Made by a program: the position numbers and the translations under genes. Source: an uncultured Clostridia bacterium (GTDB taxonomy: Bacteria > Bacillota > Clostridia > Christensenellales > Aristaeellaceae). From it: a stretch of 7,138 bases of DNA. The stretch covers positions 1 to 7,138 of the forward strand of contig CAKTTM010000092.1 of assembly GCA_934615145.1 (NCBI GenBank), read 5' to 3'. Below, piece after piece: positions 1 to 6,378 of this stretch. A model generated the notes under the pieces. That model was not told the origin of the DNA, made no database searches, and saw nothing but the letters and a program-made list of their open reading frames with translations. Numbering within the stretch: position 1 is the first letter of the stretch; each line of letters opens with the position of its first letter.

Positions 1-1054
1 TCGTGCCACAGAGCTGTGCCAGCTGCTCCGCGTCGATGATGTGACCATCATGCTGTCCGATCAGCACCGCCTGGTCACCAGGCTTGCACGAAGGCACCGC
101 GCTCACATTCACCATGATCTGATCCATGCACACCCGCCCCAGGATCGGGCAAAGTTTACCACCGATCAGCACCTGGCCCTTGCCTGACAGCGCCCTGGGA
201 TAACCATCCCCATAGCCTACTGCCAGTGTGGCGACCCTTACCTGAGCCGGCGCGCGGTAGCTGCAGCCATAGCTGACGCTCTCGCCCGCCTCGATGTCCT
301 TGACATGGGTGATCTCCGCCCGCCACTCCAGGCAGGGCTTGAATCCCCGCACATCAGGCACCGGCGGATAGCCATAGAGCGCGATGCCGCAGCGCACCAT
401 GTCAAAGCGCGCGTCCGGCCTGGTCAGCGCCGCGGCGCTGGCCGCGGCATGCCGGGTCAGGTCAGTGGGCAACAGGACGCTCAGCGCCGCAAAGCGGCGC
501 AGCTGCTCATCCACATTGGCGGGATCCGGGTTATCGGCATCCGCGAAATGCGTGAAAGCGCCGATCAGGCGCAGCTCACTGCAGCCGGACAATGCCTCCA
601 GCACCGCCCTCAGCTGTGCCTGATCCCTCAGGCCAATCCGTCCCATGCCGGTGTCCAGCTTGATCTGGACAGACAACTCCCGCTGGGCGGCGATGGCCGC
701 GCGCTGGGCCTGCCGGGCGCCCGCCACTGTGAACACCGGCACAATCAGCCCCGCCCTGGCCGCCGCTTCAAAGCCCGCGGCGTTGAGGCCACCAAACACA
801 TGAACAGGACAGCTGAAGCCAGCCTCCCTGAGCTGGAGCCCCTCCTCCACGATCGCCACACCCAGGCAGTCCGCGCCGCCCTCCAGCGCCGCTTTTGCAA
901 AGGGCAGCAGGCCATGACCATAGGCATCTGCCTTGACCACTGCCATCAGCCCCACTTTGGGTCCGATGATCTGCCGCATCAGGGCCACATTGTACCTGTA
1001 GTGATCCAGGCGCAGTCTCAGATGGGTCTGCCGCAGCGGCTTCAGATCCCCCAT
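1..1054 (-). CDS. alr: Alanine racemase, 3' end cut by the window edge
   Basis: A PLP-dependent fold-type III racemase that interconverts L- and D-alanine in the cytoplasm and supplies D-Ala for peptidoglycan. The 351 codons seen read without a break. The N-terminal barrel carries VVKADAYGHG with the PLP lysine at K41, then KLDTGMGR (K132, R139), THF (H169) and MVRCGIALYG (R221). The C-terminal domain carries the second catalytic tyrosine in VSYG (Y262), then AVGYGDGYPR and GRVCMDQ (residues 306-312). These match the known active-site residues of Geobacillus Alr in order and spacing. About 20-35 C-terminal residues lie outside the window. The start is well fixed: an in-frame TGA stands three codons upstream (1064-1066), and the ATG lies inside the end of the ACT gene with a 13-bp overlap. 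The ribosome site is weak, so translation is probably coupled to the upstream gene. Alr is very likely; whether it is biosynthetic or one of several paralogues cannot be told. Confidence 0.96.
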   Translation of the reverse strand, partial: MGDLKPLRQTHLRLRLDHYRYNVALMRQIIGPKVGLMAVVKADAYGHGLLPFAKAALEGGADCLGVAIVEEGLQLREAGFSCPVHVFGGLNAAGFEAAARAGLIVPVFTVAGARQAQRAAIAAQRELSVQIKLDTGMGRIGLRDQAQLRAVLEALSGCSELRLIGAFTHFADADNPDPANVDEQLRRFAALSVLLPTDLTRHAAASAAALTRPDARFDMVRCGIALYGYPPVPDVRGFKPCLEWRAEITHVKDIEAGESVSYGCSYRAPAQVRVATLAVGYGDGYPRALSGKGQVLIGGKLCPILGRVCMDQIMVNVSAVPSCKPGDQAVLIGQHDGHIIDAEQLAQLCGT

Positions 1055-1467
1055 AGCGTGCGGTCATCCAGCAGGCGCATGCCATTGGCCCTGAGCACCT
1101 GGCCGGCCGCCTGCATGTCGCTGGCGCGGCAGAGCAGGCTGGGCTCCATACCGGGGCTGGATACCCAGACGAACTCCTCCACCGATATGTTCTGGGCGCT
1201 GAGCAGGTCCAGCACGCCGGTCAGCGTCATGTAGCGGTTGCCCATCTCGATAAACAGCGTGTCCCGCAGAAAGGCGGTGTAGCCGGCGTCCTGCAGCGCC
1301 TTGAGCGCGCCTTGGGCGTCAGGCGACAGCGCCCGCAGCACTGAATAGGATGAGTCTGTGGTCAGCACCGCAAAGCGCAGGTCGATATGGTGCGTTTTGA
1401 GAAAGCTGATCAACTCCGCCAGCCGCTCGGGCCGCTGGTCAATCAGAATGGACAGCTGTTTTACCAT
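1042..1467 (-). CDS. Tandem ACT-domain protein, putative amino-acid sensor
   Basis: A 141-residue soluble protein made of two ACT-like beta-alpha-beta units, roughly residues 1-66 and 69-135. The first begins MVKQLSILIDQRPERLAEL and the second DTLFIEMGNRYMTLTGVL. Stand-alone double-ACT proteins of this size are common in Clostridia and are thought to bind amino acids and modulate partner proteins, but most have no proven role. The loop between the first strand and helix normally reads like xPGxL. Here it is RPERL in repeat one and RYMTL in repeat two, so the usual ligand-loop glycine is missing from both. The gene starts 28 bp after leuS with a good ribosome site and ends inside alr, which places it in the middle of a probable leuS-ACT-alr operon. 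There is no catalytic or DNA-binding domain. The fold call is confident; the ligand and partner are unknown. Confidence 0.85.
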   Translation of the reverse strand: MVKQLSILIDQRPERLAELISFLKTHHIDLRFAVLTTDSSYSVLRALSPDAQGALKALQDAGYTAFLRDTLFIEMGNRYMTLTGVLDLLSAQNISVEEFVWVSSPGMEPSLLCRASDMQAAGQVLRANGMRLLDDRTLWGI

Positions 1468-1471
1468 GGTC

Positions 1472-1481
1472 TACCCCCTCT
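1472..1481 (-). promoter_or_regulatory. Ribosome binding site of the ACT gene
   Basis: Read on the minus strand this is AGAGGGGGTA, a G-rich Shine-Dalgarno site about 7 bases before the ATG at 1467. It supports that start. The octamer GGGGGTAG recurs just before the start of the nahK-like gene (5301-5308). Confidence 0.7.
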
Positions 1482-1495
1482 GCGGCCGGAGGCCA

Positions 1496-3916
1496 TCACT
1501 TGGCCACGATGTTGAGCAGGCGGCCGGGGACGAAAATCACCTTGACCGGCTGCTTGCCCTGCAGCAGCTGCACCACGCTGTCCAGCTGTGGCAGGCTGCT
1601 CTCCGCCTCCTGCTTGTCCAGATCACTTGGCACCATCAGCTTGCCGCGTATCTTGCCATTGATCTGCACCGCGATCTCCACCTCATCGGCCACCAGGTAT
1701 TTCTCATCCCACTGGGGCCAGGGCTGGGCGTACAGCGGGCTGCCATAGCCCTGATCCTGCCAGACCTCCTCGCAGATGTGGGGAGCGACGGGGCTAAGCA
1801 TCAGCAGCAGCATCTTCAGATCGCCCGCACCGATGCGGCCCTCGCTGTAAAAGTCATTGACCAGTGTCATCAGCGCTGCGATGGCGGTGTTGAACTTCAT
1901 GCGCTCAAAGTCCTCGGTCACCTTTTTGAGGCAGGAGTTGACCGCCACGCGCAGCTTGGGGCTCAGGCCCTGCTGCTGGTTGTCCACCATGCTCTGCAGG
2001 CGCCACACGCGGTCCAGGAAGCGCTTGCAGCCACGAGCGCCGTTGGTGTTCCACGGGATGGCCTGATCAAAGGCACCCATGAACATCTCATACATGCGGA
2101 AGGCATCGGCGCCAATCTCTGCCACCATGTCATCGGGGTTGATCACATTGCCCCTGGACTTTGACATCTTCTCGCCGTTCTCACCCAGTATCATGCCGTG
2201 GCTGGTACGCTTTTGATAGGGCTCAGGCGCCTTGACCTGGCCGATATCATGCAGGAAGAGATGCCAGAAGCGACTGTAGAGCAGGTGCAGCGTGGTATGT
2301 TCCATGCCGCCGTTGTACCAGTCCACCGGCATCCAGTAGTCCAGCGCCTCCTGAGAGGCATAGGCCTGATCATTGTGCGGGTCGCAATAGCGCATGAAGT
2401 ACCAGCTCGATCCCGCCCACTGGGGCATGGTGTCGGTCTCGCGCTTGGCGGGGCCGCCGCAGTCCGGACAGGGCACATTGACCCAGTCTTCTATCCTCGA
2501 CAGCGGGCTCTCGCCGCTGTCGGTGGTCTCATAATGCTCCACATCGGGCAGCAGCAGCGGCAGGTCAGACTCCTTTAGCGGCACGATGCCGCAGGCGGGG
2601 CAGTGCACGATCGGGATGGGCTCACCCCAATAGCGCTGGCGGCTGAAGACCCAGTCGCGCAGCTTATAGTTGATCTTGCGCTCCCCCAGGCCCTTCTCTT
2701 CCAGATAGTCGATCATGCGCTGCTTGGCCGCGAGAACGGGCAGGCCGTTGAGGAAGTCCGAATTGACCGCCACGTCGCTGTCCTGCGTATTGTGCACCGC
2801 TTCCTGCACCTGGCCGCCGCTGAAAACCTCGATAATGGGCAGACCAAAGGCCTTGGCAAAATCCCAGTCGCGGCCGTCATGCGCGGGCACAGCCATGATA
2901 GCGCCCATGCCATAGCCCATCAGCACATAGTCAGAGGTCCAGATTGGGATGGCCTGGCCGTTGACCGGGTTGATGGCATGGAGACCCTCCACCGCGATGC
3001 CGGTCTTCTGATGGTCAAGCTCCGAGCGCTGAAAGTCGCTCTTGCGGGCGGCCTCGGCCTGGTAGGCCCTGACATCATCCAGGTTGGTGATGCTGCCGGC
3101 CATGCGCTCCAGCAGCGGATGCTCGGGCGAGACCACCATATAGGTGGCGCCAAAGAGGGTATCCGGCCGGGTGGTGAAGACGCGCAGTGTCTCTTCACTG
3201 TCCTGGATGCGGAAGTCCAGCTCCGCGCCCTCGCTGCGGCCTATCCAGTTGCGCTGCTGCGCCTTGACCCGGTCGATGAAGTCCACCGTGTCCAGGCCAT
3301 CGAGCAGCTTTTGCGCGTACTGTGTGATGCGCAGCATCCACTGGTTCTTGACCTTGCGCACCACCTCGCTGCCGCAGCGCTCACAGACGCCGTCCACCAC
3401 TTCCTCATTGGCCAGGCCTACCTTGCAGCTGGTGCACCAGTTGATGGGCATCTCCGCCTTATAGGCCAGGCCGAGCTCATAGAGCTTGAGGAAGATCCAC
3501 TGTGTCCAGCGGTAATAATCAGGGTCGGTGGTGTTGACCTCGCGCGTGTAGTCAAAGCTGAAGCCCAGCTTTTTGAGCTGACGCCTGAAGTGATCGATGT
3601 TGTCCCGCGTCACCTTGGCCGGGTGGATATGGTGGGCGATGGCGTAGTTCTCCGTCGGCAGGCCAAAGGCATCCCAGCCGATGGGATAGAGCAAATTATA
3701 GCCCTCCATGCGCCGCTTGCGGGCGATGATGTCAAGGGCGGTATTGCTGCGTGGATGCCCCACATGCAGCCCCGCGCCGGAGGGATAGGGAAACTCGATC
3801 AGGCAGTAGTATTTGGGCAGGCTGTAGTCAGTCTTGGCCTCAAAGGCATGCTGATCTTCCCAGATCTGCTGCCACTTCTTCTCAATGATGTCGGGCTGAT
3901 AGGGCTTGGAAAACAT
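1496..3916 (-). CDS. leuS: Leucyl-tRNA synthetase
   Basis: A class Ia aminoacyl-tRNA synthetase that charges tRNA-Leu with leucine using ATP in the cytoplasm. At 806 residues it is a normal bacterial length. The catalytic core shows FPYPSGAGLHVGH, with the HIGH-type box HVGH at residues 51-54, GWDAFGLPTE after it, and EKMSKS with KMSKS at 583-587. A zinc knuckle has C161, C164, C178 and C181; a second cysteine set is C439, C442, C483 and C486. The CP1 editing domain is present and looks active: the threonine-rich TTRPDT at 248-253 and MAVPAHDGRD with the editing aspartate at D347. The C-terminal end VQINGKIRGKLMVP is the usual tRNA-binding tail. The ATG is preceded by a near-ideal AAGGAGGA site and a strong promoter, so the start is secure. 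It is the first gene of the leftward operon with the ACT gene and alr. The sequence style resembles clostridial LeuRS. Confidence 0.99.
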   Translation of the reverse strand: MFSKPYQPDIIEKKWQQIWEDQHAFEAKTDYSLPKYYCLIEFPYPSGAGLHVGHPRSNTALDIIARKRRMEGYNLLYPIGWDAFGLPTENYAIAHHIHPAKVTRDNIDHFRRQLKKLGFSFDYTREVNTTDPDYYRWTQWIFLKLYELGLAYKAEMPINWCTSCKVGLANEEVVDGVCERCGSEVVRKVKNQWMLRITQYAQKLLDGLDTVDFIDRVKAQQRNWIGRSEGAELDFRIQDSEETLRVFTTRPDTLFGATYMVVSPEHPLLERMAGSITNLDDVRAYQAEAARKSDFQRSELDHQKTGIAVEGLHAINPVNGQAIPIWTSDYVLMGYGMGAIMAVPAHDGRDWDFAKAFGLPIIEVFSGGQVQEAVHNTQDSDVAVNSDFLNGLPVLAAKQRMIDYLEEKGLGERKINYKLRDWVFSRQRYWGEPIPIVHCPACGIVPLKESDLPLLLPDVEHYETTDSGESPLSRIEDWVNVPCPDCGGPAKRETDTMPQWAGSSWYFMRYCDPHNDQAYASQEALDYWMPVDWYNGGMEHTTLHLLYSRFWHLFLHDIGQVKAPEPYQKRTSHGMILGENGEKMSKSRGNVINPDDMVAEIGADAFRMYEMFMGAFDQAIPWNTNGARGCKRFLDRVWRLQSMVDNQQQGLSPKLRVAVNSCLKKVTEDFERMKFNTAIAALMTLVNDFYSEGRIGAGDLKMLLLMLSPVAPHICEEVWQDQGYGSPLYAQPWPQWDEKYLVADEVEIAVQINGKIRGKLMVPSDLDKQEAESSLPQLDSVVQLLQGKQPVKVIFVPGRLLNIVAK

Positions 3917-3922
3917 GGGGCA

Positions 3923-3930
3923 TCCTCCTT
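3923..3930 (-). promoter_or_regulatory. Strong ribosome binding site of leuS
   Basis: On the minus strand AAGGAGGA lies 6 bases before the leuS ATG. This is a near-perfect match to the 16S rRNA tail and fixes the start. Confidence 0.92.
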
Positions 3931-3946
3931 CGCATAAACAAGCTGC

Positions 3947-3975
3947 AGTATAGCCATTTTAACGCTTCTTGTAAA
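3947..3975 (-). promoter_or_regulatory. Promoter of the leuS-ACT-alr operon
   Basis: On the minus strand a -35 box TTTACA (3975-3970) and a -10 box TATACT (3952-3947) are separated by exactly 17 bp, close to the sigma-70/sigma-A consensus. Transcription would begin near 3940, giving a leader of only about 24 bases. That leaves no room for a T-box or attenuator between this promoter and leuS. Confidence 0.82.
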
Positions 3976-3976
3976 G

Positions 3977-3990
3977 CAAGGGCGCCTTTG
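3977..3990. promoter_or_regulatory. Palindrome between divergent promoters, candidate operator
   Basis: CAAGGGCGCCTTTG is a 14-bp palindrome with a GGCGCC core and one mismatched pair (3980/3987). Extending it to 3974-3993 keeps eight of ten pairs matched. It lies between the two back-to-back -35 boxes (3970-3975 and 3996-4001), upstream of both expected transcript starts, so it would act as DNA and not as an RNA hairpin. A dimeric regulator could bind here and affect both promoters. The symmetry is seen; the operator role is inference and chance is possible in GC-rich DNA. Confidence 0.35.
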
Positions 3991-3995
3991 TTTGG

Positions 3996-4025
3996 TTGAC
4001 AGCGCTTTGGGGGCAGCCCTATACT
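3996..4025 (+). promoter_or_regulatory. Promoter of the secreted deacetylase gene
   Basis: A perfect -35 box TTGACA (3996-4001) and a -10 box TATACT (4020-4025) are 18 bp apart. The transcript should begin near 4032, ahead of the ATG at 4061. This rules out the longer reading frame that opens at 3992, because its start would lie upstream of the transcript. Confidence 0.82.
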
Positions 4026-4060
4026 GTTGCCGGTTGCTTTGCTTCCGGAAAGGACAGGAC

Positions 4061-5245
4061 ATGAAGAAGATCACTCTGGCGGCCCTGATGCTGCTGATGC
4101 TGCTGGCCGGCCTGCAGGCACTGGCTGAGGCACCGGACATCAGCGATCAGGCGGTGTTCACCTCTGATGTGCCCAAGCGCGACATCCTGCGGCTGACCGA
4201 CCGCAAGCTCAACACCGTCTGGCAGGGCAAGCGCGGCAAGGGCGCGCTGCAGATACACAGCCCCGAGGCCTGCCATGGCCTTTATATCAGCTGGAACCAG
4301 GCGCCGCGCGCCTTTAGCATCGAGCAAAAACAGGGCGGTCAGTGGGTGCAGGTGATGCAGGTGCCAGAGTCGCCCTATATGCACCAGTACTACCCGCTGG
4401 ATGGCCTGCATGATATCCGGCTGGTGCCGGACAATGACAACGGCAAGAACTTTGACATCCAGGAGATCTACCTGCTGGGCCAGGGCGAGCTGCCGGACTG
4501 GGTGCAGCGCTGGGAGCCCACGGTGGAGAACGCCGACCTGATGGTATTCTTCGCCCATCCGGACGACGAGGTGCTCTTCTTTGGCGGCACCATCCCCTAC
4601 TACGCTGGCCAGCGCCAGCTCAAAGTGCTGCCCGTGGCGCTGAGCACCGGCAACCCCCAGCGCATCAGCGAGCTGCTCAACAGCCTCTGGAGCCTGGGCC
4701 AGCGCCACTACCCTGTGCTGGGGCCCTTTGATGACCGCTACTCCTACAATTTGGAGACGGCCTATACCCATGCCGGTAAGCGCAAGGCACAGACCTTTAT
4801 CACCGAGATCTACCGCCGCTACAAACCCAAGGTGGTGGTCAGCCACGATGTGGGCGGCGAGTATGGCCACGGCATGCACCGCCTCTGCGCCGACCTGGCC
4901 TTTAACGGCATCGCCTTTGCTGCGGATCCTGCCCGCTACCCCGAGTCCGCCGCGCTCTACGGCACCCACCAGGTGCAAAAGCTCTATCTGCACCTCTACA
5001 AAGAGCGCAACGCGGATGTGCAGCTGGAGATGGACTGGGATCGGCCGCTGAGCGCCTTTGAAGGTCAGACTGGCTATGAGCTGGCCATGGCCGCCTATCA
5101 GTTCCACCTCTCCCAGCACCGCTATGAGCAGTACAAGGTGGAACCCCGCGGCAGCCGCCACAGCAGCTATCTGTTTGGCCTGCGCTACAGCGCTGTGGGC
5201 GCGGACATCAACAAGGATGATTTCATGGAGCATGTGCTGCCCTGA
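4061..5245 (+). CDS. Secreted PIG-L/LmbE-family de-N-acetylase with discoidin-like N-terminus
   Basis: A 394-residue exported zinc hydrolase, likely to remove acetyl groups from N-acetylated sugars. It begins MKKITLAALMLLMLLAG, a classic signal peptide, with ALA at 20-22 or AEA at 22-24 as cleavage sites and no lipobox. Residues about 28-145 (LTDRKLNTVWQGKRG onward, ending near FDIQEIYLLG) look like a beta-sandwich of the F5/8 type C (discoidin) kind, often carbohydrate-binding. The catalytic domain starts near 160 with AHPDDE at 165-170: by analogy with MshB, H166 and D169 bind zinc and D168 is the general base. The second motif GEYGHGMH at 266-273 supplies H270 and the zinc ligand H273. The start is supported by AAGGA six bases upstream and by the promoter. 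The gene is divergent from leuS and has its own promoter. The family is secure; the substrate is unknown, and the nearby amino-sugar genes make an N-acetylhexosamine glycan plausible. Confidence 0.9.
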   Translation: MKKITLAALMLLMLLAGLQALAEAPDISDQAVFTSDVPKRDILRLTDRKLNTVWQGKRGKGALQIHSPEACHGLYISWNQAPRAFSIEQKQGGQWVQVMQVPESPYMHQYYPLDGLHDIRLVPDNDNGKNFDIQEIYLLGQGELPDWVQRWEPTVENADLMVFFAHPDDEVLFFGGTIPYYAGQRQLKVLPVALSTGNPQRISELLNSLWSLGQRHYPVLGPFDDRYSYNLETAYTHAGKRKAQTFITEIYRRYKPKVVVSHDVGGEYGHGMHRLCADLAFNGIAFAADPARYPESAALYGTHQVQKLYLHLYKERNADVQLEMDWDRPLSAFEGQTGYELAMAAYQFHLSQHRYEQYKVEPRGSRHSSYLFGLRYSAVGADINKDDFMEHVLP

Positions 5246-5262
5246 GTTTGCTTGACAAACTC
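5244..5262. repeat. Inverted repeat over the -35 box, candidate operator
   Basis: GAGTTTG (5244-5250) and CAAACTC (5256-5262) form perfect 7-bp arms around a 5-base spacer. The repeat covers the end of the deacetylase stop codon and the whole TTGACA -35 box of the next promoter. It lacks a T-run, so it is a poor terminator. Its placement suits a repressor site controlling the nahK-galE pair. The role is inferred. Confidence 0.45.
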
Positions 5263-5279
5263 TTGGCATAATCTATAAT
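5252..5279 (+). promoter_or_regulatory. Promoter of the nahK-like/galE operon
   Basis: A perfect TTGACA (5252-5257) and a perfect TATAAT (5274-5279) are separated by 16 bp, with the expected start near 5286 and a leader of about 28 bases. A strong promoter within the 68-bp gap means the kinase and galE can be expressed separately from the deacetylase. A second TATACT stands at 5281-5286 but its 23-bp spacing is poor. Confidence 0.85.
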
Positions 5280-5281
5280 CT
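5268..5281 (+). repeat. Short tandem repeat in the -10 region
   Basis: ATAATCT occurs twice head to tail (5268-5274 and 5275-5281), followed by the partial copy ATACTGA. The repeat makes the TATAAT box. Loss of one unit would place TATACT at the same 16-bp distance from the -35 box. Confidence 0.6.
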
Positions 5282-5313
5282 ATACTGATCAATTGAGATA
5301 GGGGGTAGGCGGC

Positions 5314-6378
5314 ATGCTCAAACAGTGCGGGGCATTCCAGATACAAGGCAGGCCCATCTACTGTGAGCGCTATGGCAATGGGCACATCAATGTGACCTAT
5401 CTGGTCAAGACCGACCAGGGGGTCGACTATATCATGCAGAAGATCAACAACCAGGTCTTTCGTGATGTGGCCAGCCTGATGCGCAATATCGCCGGCGTTA
5501 CCCGCCATCTGGCCTTGAGCGACAGCGATCCCAGGCATGTGCTGACGCTGGTCAAAACCCTGCAGAATGAAGACTATCTGCACGATGAGGACGGCTACTG
5601 GCGCATGTATGTGTTTGTGACCGATTCTATCTGTCTGGAGAGGGCCGAGTCCAGCGAGGACTTCTATCAGAGCGCGGTGGCCTTTGGTCGCTTTCAGAAT
5701 CAGCTGGCCGATTACCCCGCCGCCACCCTGTCGGAAACCATCCCCCATTTCCACGATACGCCGGTCAGATACGATAACTTTGTGGCCGCACTGGAGAAGG
5801 ACATCAAGGGCCGCGCCGCCGGCGTCAAGGATGAGATCGCCTTTGCCCTGGCCCGCCGCCAGGAAGCAGCCCACATGACCGATATGCAAAAGGCCGGTCT
5901 GCTGCCGCTGCGCGTGACGCATAATGACACCAAGCTCAACAATGTCATGCTGGACTTGGAGACCCGCAAGGCGCTGTGCGTGATCGATCTGGACACCGTG
6001 ATGCCGGGGCTGAGCGGCAATGACTTTGGCGACTCCATCCGCTTTGGCGCCTCCACGGCTGCCGAGGATGAAAAGGACCTGTCCAAGGTCAGCATGTCGC
6101 TGGATCTTTTTGCTGCCTATGCGCGCGGATTCCTGGGCGCCTGCAAGGAGAACCTGTGGCAGGCGGAGATCCAGACCCTGCCCATGGGCGCCAAGCTGAT
6201 GACGCTGGAGTGCGGCGTACGCTTTTTGACCGATTATCTGGCGGGCGACACTTATTTCCGCACCCATTATACGGATCATAACCTGGACCGCTGCCGCACA
6301 CAGTTCAAGCTGGTGGCGGATATGGAAGATAAATGGCTGCGGATGCAGCAGATCATTGAAAGCGAGGCTTCCCGATGA
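5314..6378 (+). CDS. nahK: N-acetylhexosamine 1-kinase-like phosphotransferase
   Basis: A 354-residue cytoplasmic kinase of the aminoglycoside-phosphotransferase fold, best matched to NahK/LnpB of bifidobacteria (about 359 residues), which phosphorylates GlcNAc or GalNAc at C1 with ATP. The N-lobe includes GNGHINVTYLV (residues about 21-31), the nucleotide-binding loop region, and YIMQKIN carrying a likely ATP-site lysine. The catalytic loop is RVTHNDTKLNNVML with the base D205, and the metal-binding CVIDLDTVMPG has D225 and D227; both read very like NahK. The ATG is preceded by the G-rich AGGGGGT about 7 bases upstream and by its own promoter. The stop overlaps the start of galE by four bases (ATGA), a strong sign of joint translation. 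In bifidobacteria the same kinase-epimerase pair serves lacto-N-biose/galacto-N-biose breakdown. The family call is firm; exact sugar specificity is inferred from similarity and from galE. Confidence 0.85.
   Translation: MLKQCGAFQIQGRPIYCERYGNGHINVTYLVKTDQGVDYIMQKINNQVFRDVASLMRNIAGVTRHLALSDSDPRHVLTLVKTLQNEDYLHDEDGYWRMYVFVTDSICLERAESSEDFYQSAVAFGRFQNQLADYPAATLSETIPHFHDTPVRYDNFVAALEKDIKGRAAGVKDEIAFALARRQEAAHMTDMQKAGLLPLRVTHNDTKLNNVMLDLETRKALCVIDLDTVMPGLSGNDFGDSIRFGASTAAEDEKDLSKVSMSLDLFAAYARGFLGACKENLWQAEIQTLPMGAKLMTLECGVRFLTDYLAGDTYFRTHYTDHNLDRCRTQFKLVADMEDKWLRMQQIIESEASR

Noticed and set aside
768..1085. Minus-strand frame of 105 codons near the start of alr
   Set aside because: It shares DNA with alr in another frame. 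The alr frame holds the PLP-lysine motif and reads on to the window edge.
305..1234. Long plus-strand reading frame of 309 codons
   Set aside because: It is antisense to alr and the ACT gene, whose motifs are unmistakable. Its product is rich in His, Arg and Gln with no recognisable family, as expected of a GC-rich shadow frame.
1468..1495. GGCC-TCC-GGCC mini-hairpin between leuS and the ACT gene, as a terminator
   Set aside because: The stem is only four base pairs with no T-run after it, and the next gene begins at once. It does not support transcript termination.
2603..3937. 444-codon plus-strand frame opposite leuS
   Set aside because: It is antisense to a fully conserved LeuRS, has no matching motifs or ribosome site, and runs over the leuS start. 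It is a codon-bias artefact.
3992..4060. Longer N-terminal start for the deacetylase at 3992
   Set aside because: The -35 and -10 boxes lie inside this extension, so it would not be transcribed. Starting at 4061 gives a clean signal peptide and a proper ribosome site.
5244..5262. The inverted repeat as a rho-independent terminator of the deacetylase gene
   Set aside because: A 7-bp stem with two G/C pairs at one end and three at most is weak, and TTGG follows in place of a T-run. An operator role fits its overlap with the -35 box better.
4019..5269. 416-codon minus-strand frame covering the whole deacetylase gene
   Set aside because: The opposite strand carries a signal peptide, the AHPDDE motif, a promoter and a ribosome site. 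This frame is a low-complexity Ala/Val/His/Gln mirror with no promoter seen.
5185..6279. 364-codon minus-strand frame opposite the kinase
   Set aside because: It is antisense to the conserved HND and DLD kinase motifs, with no family signature of its own.
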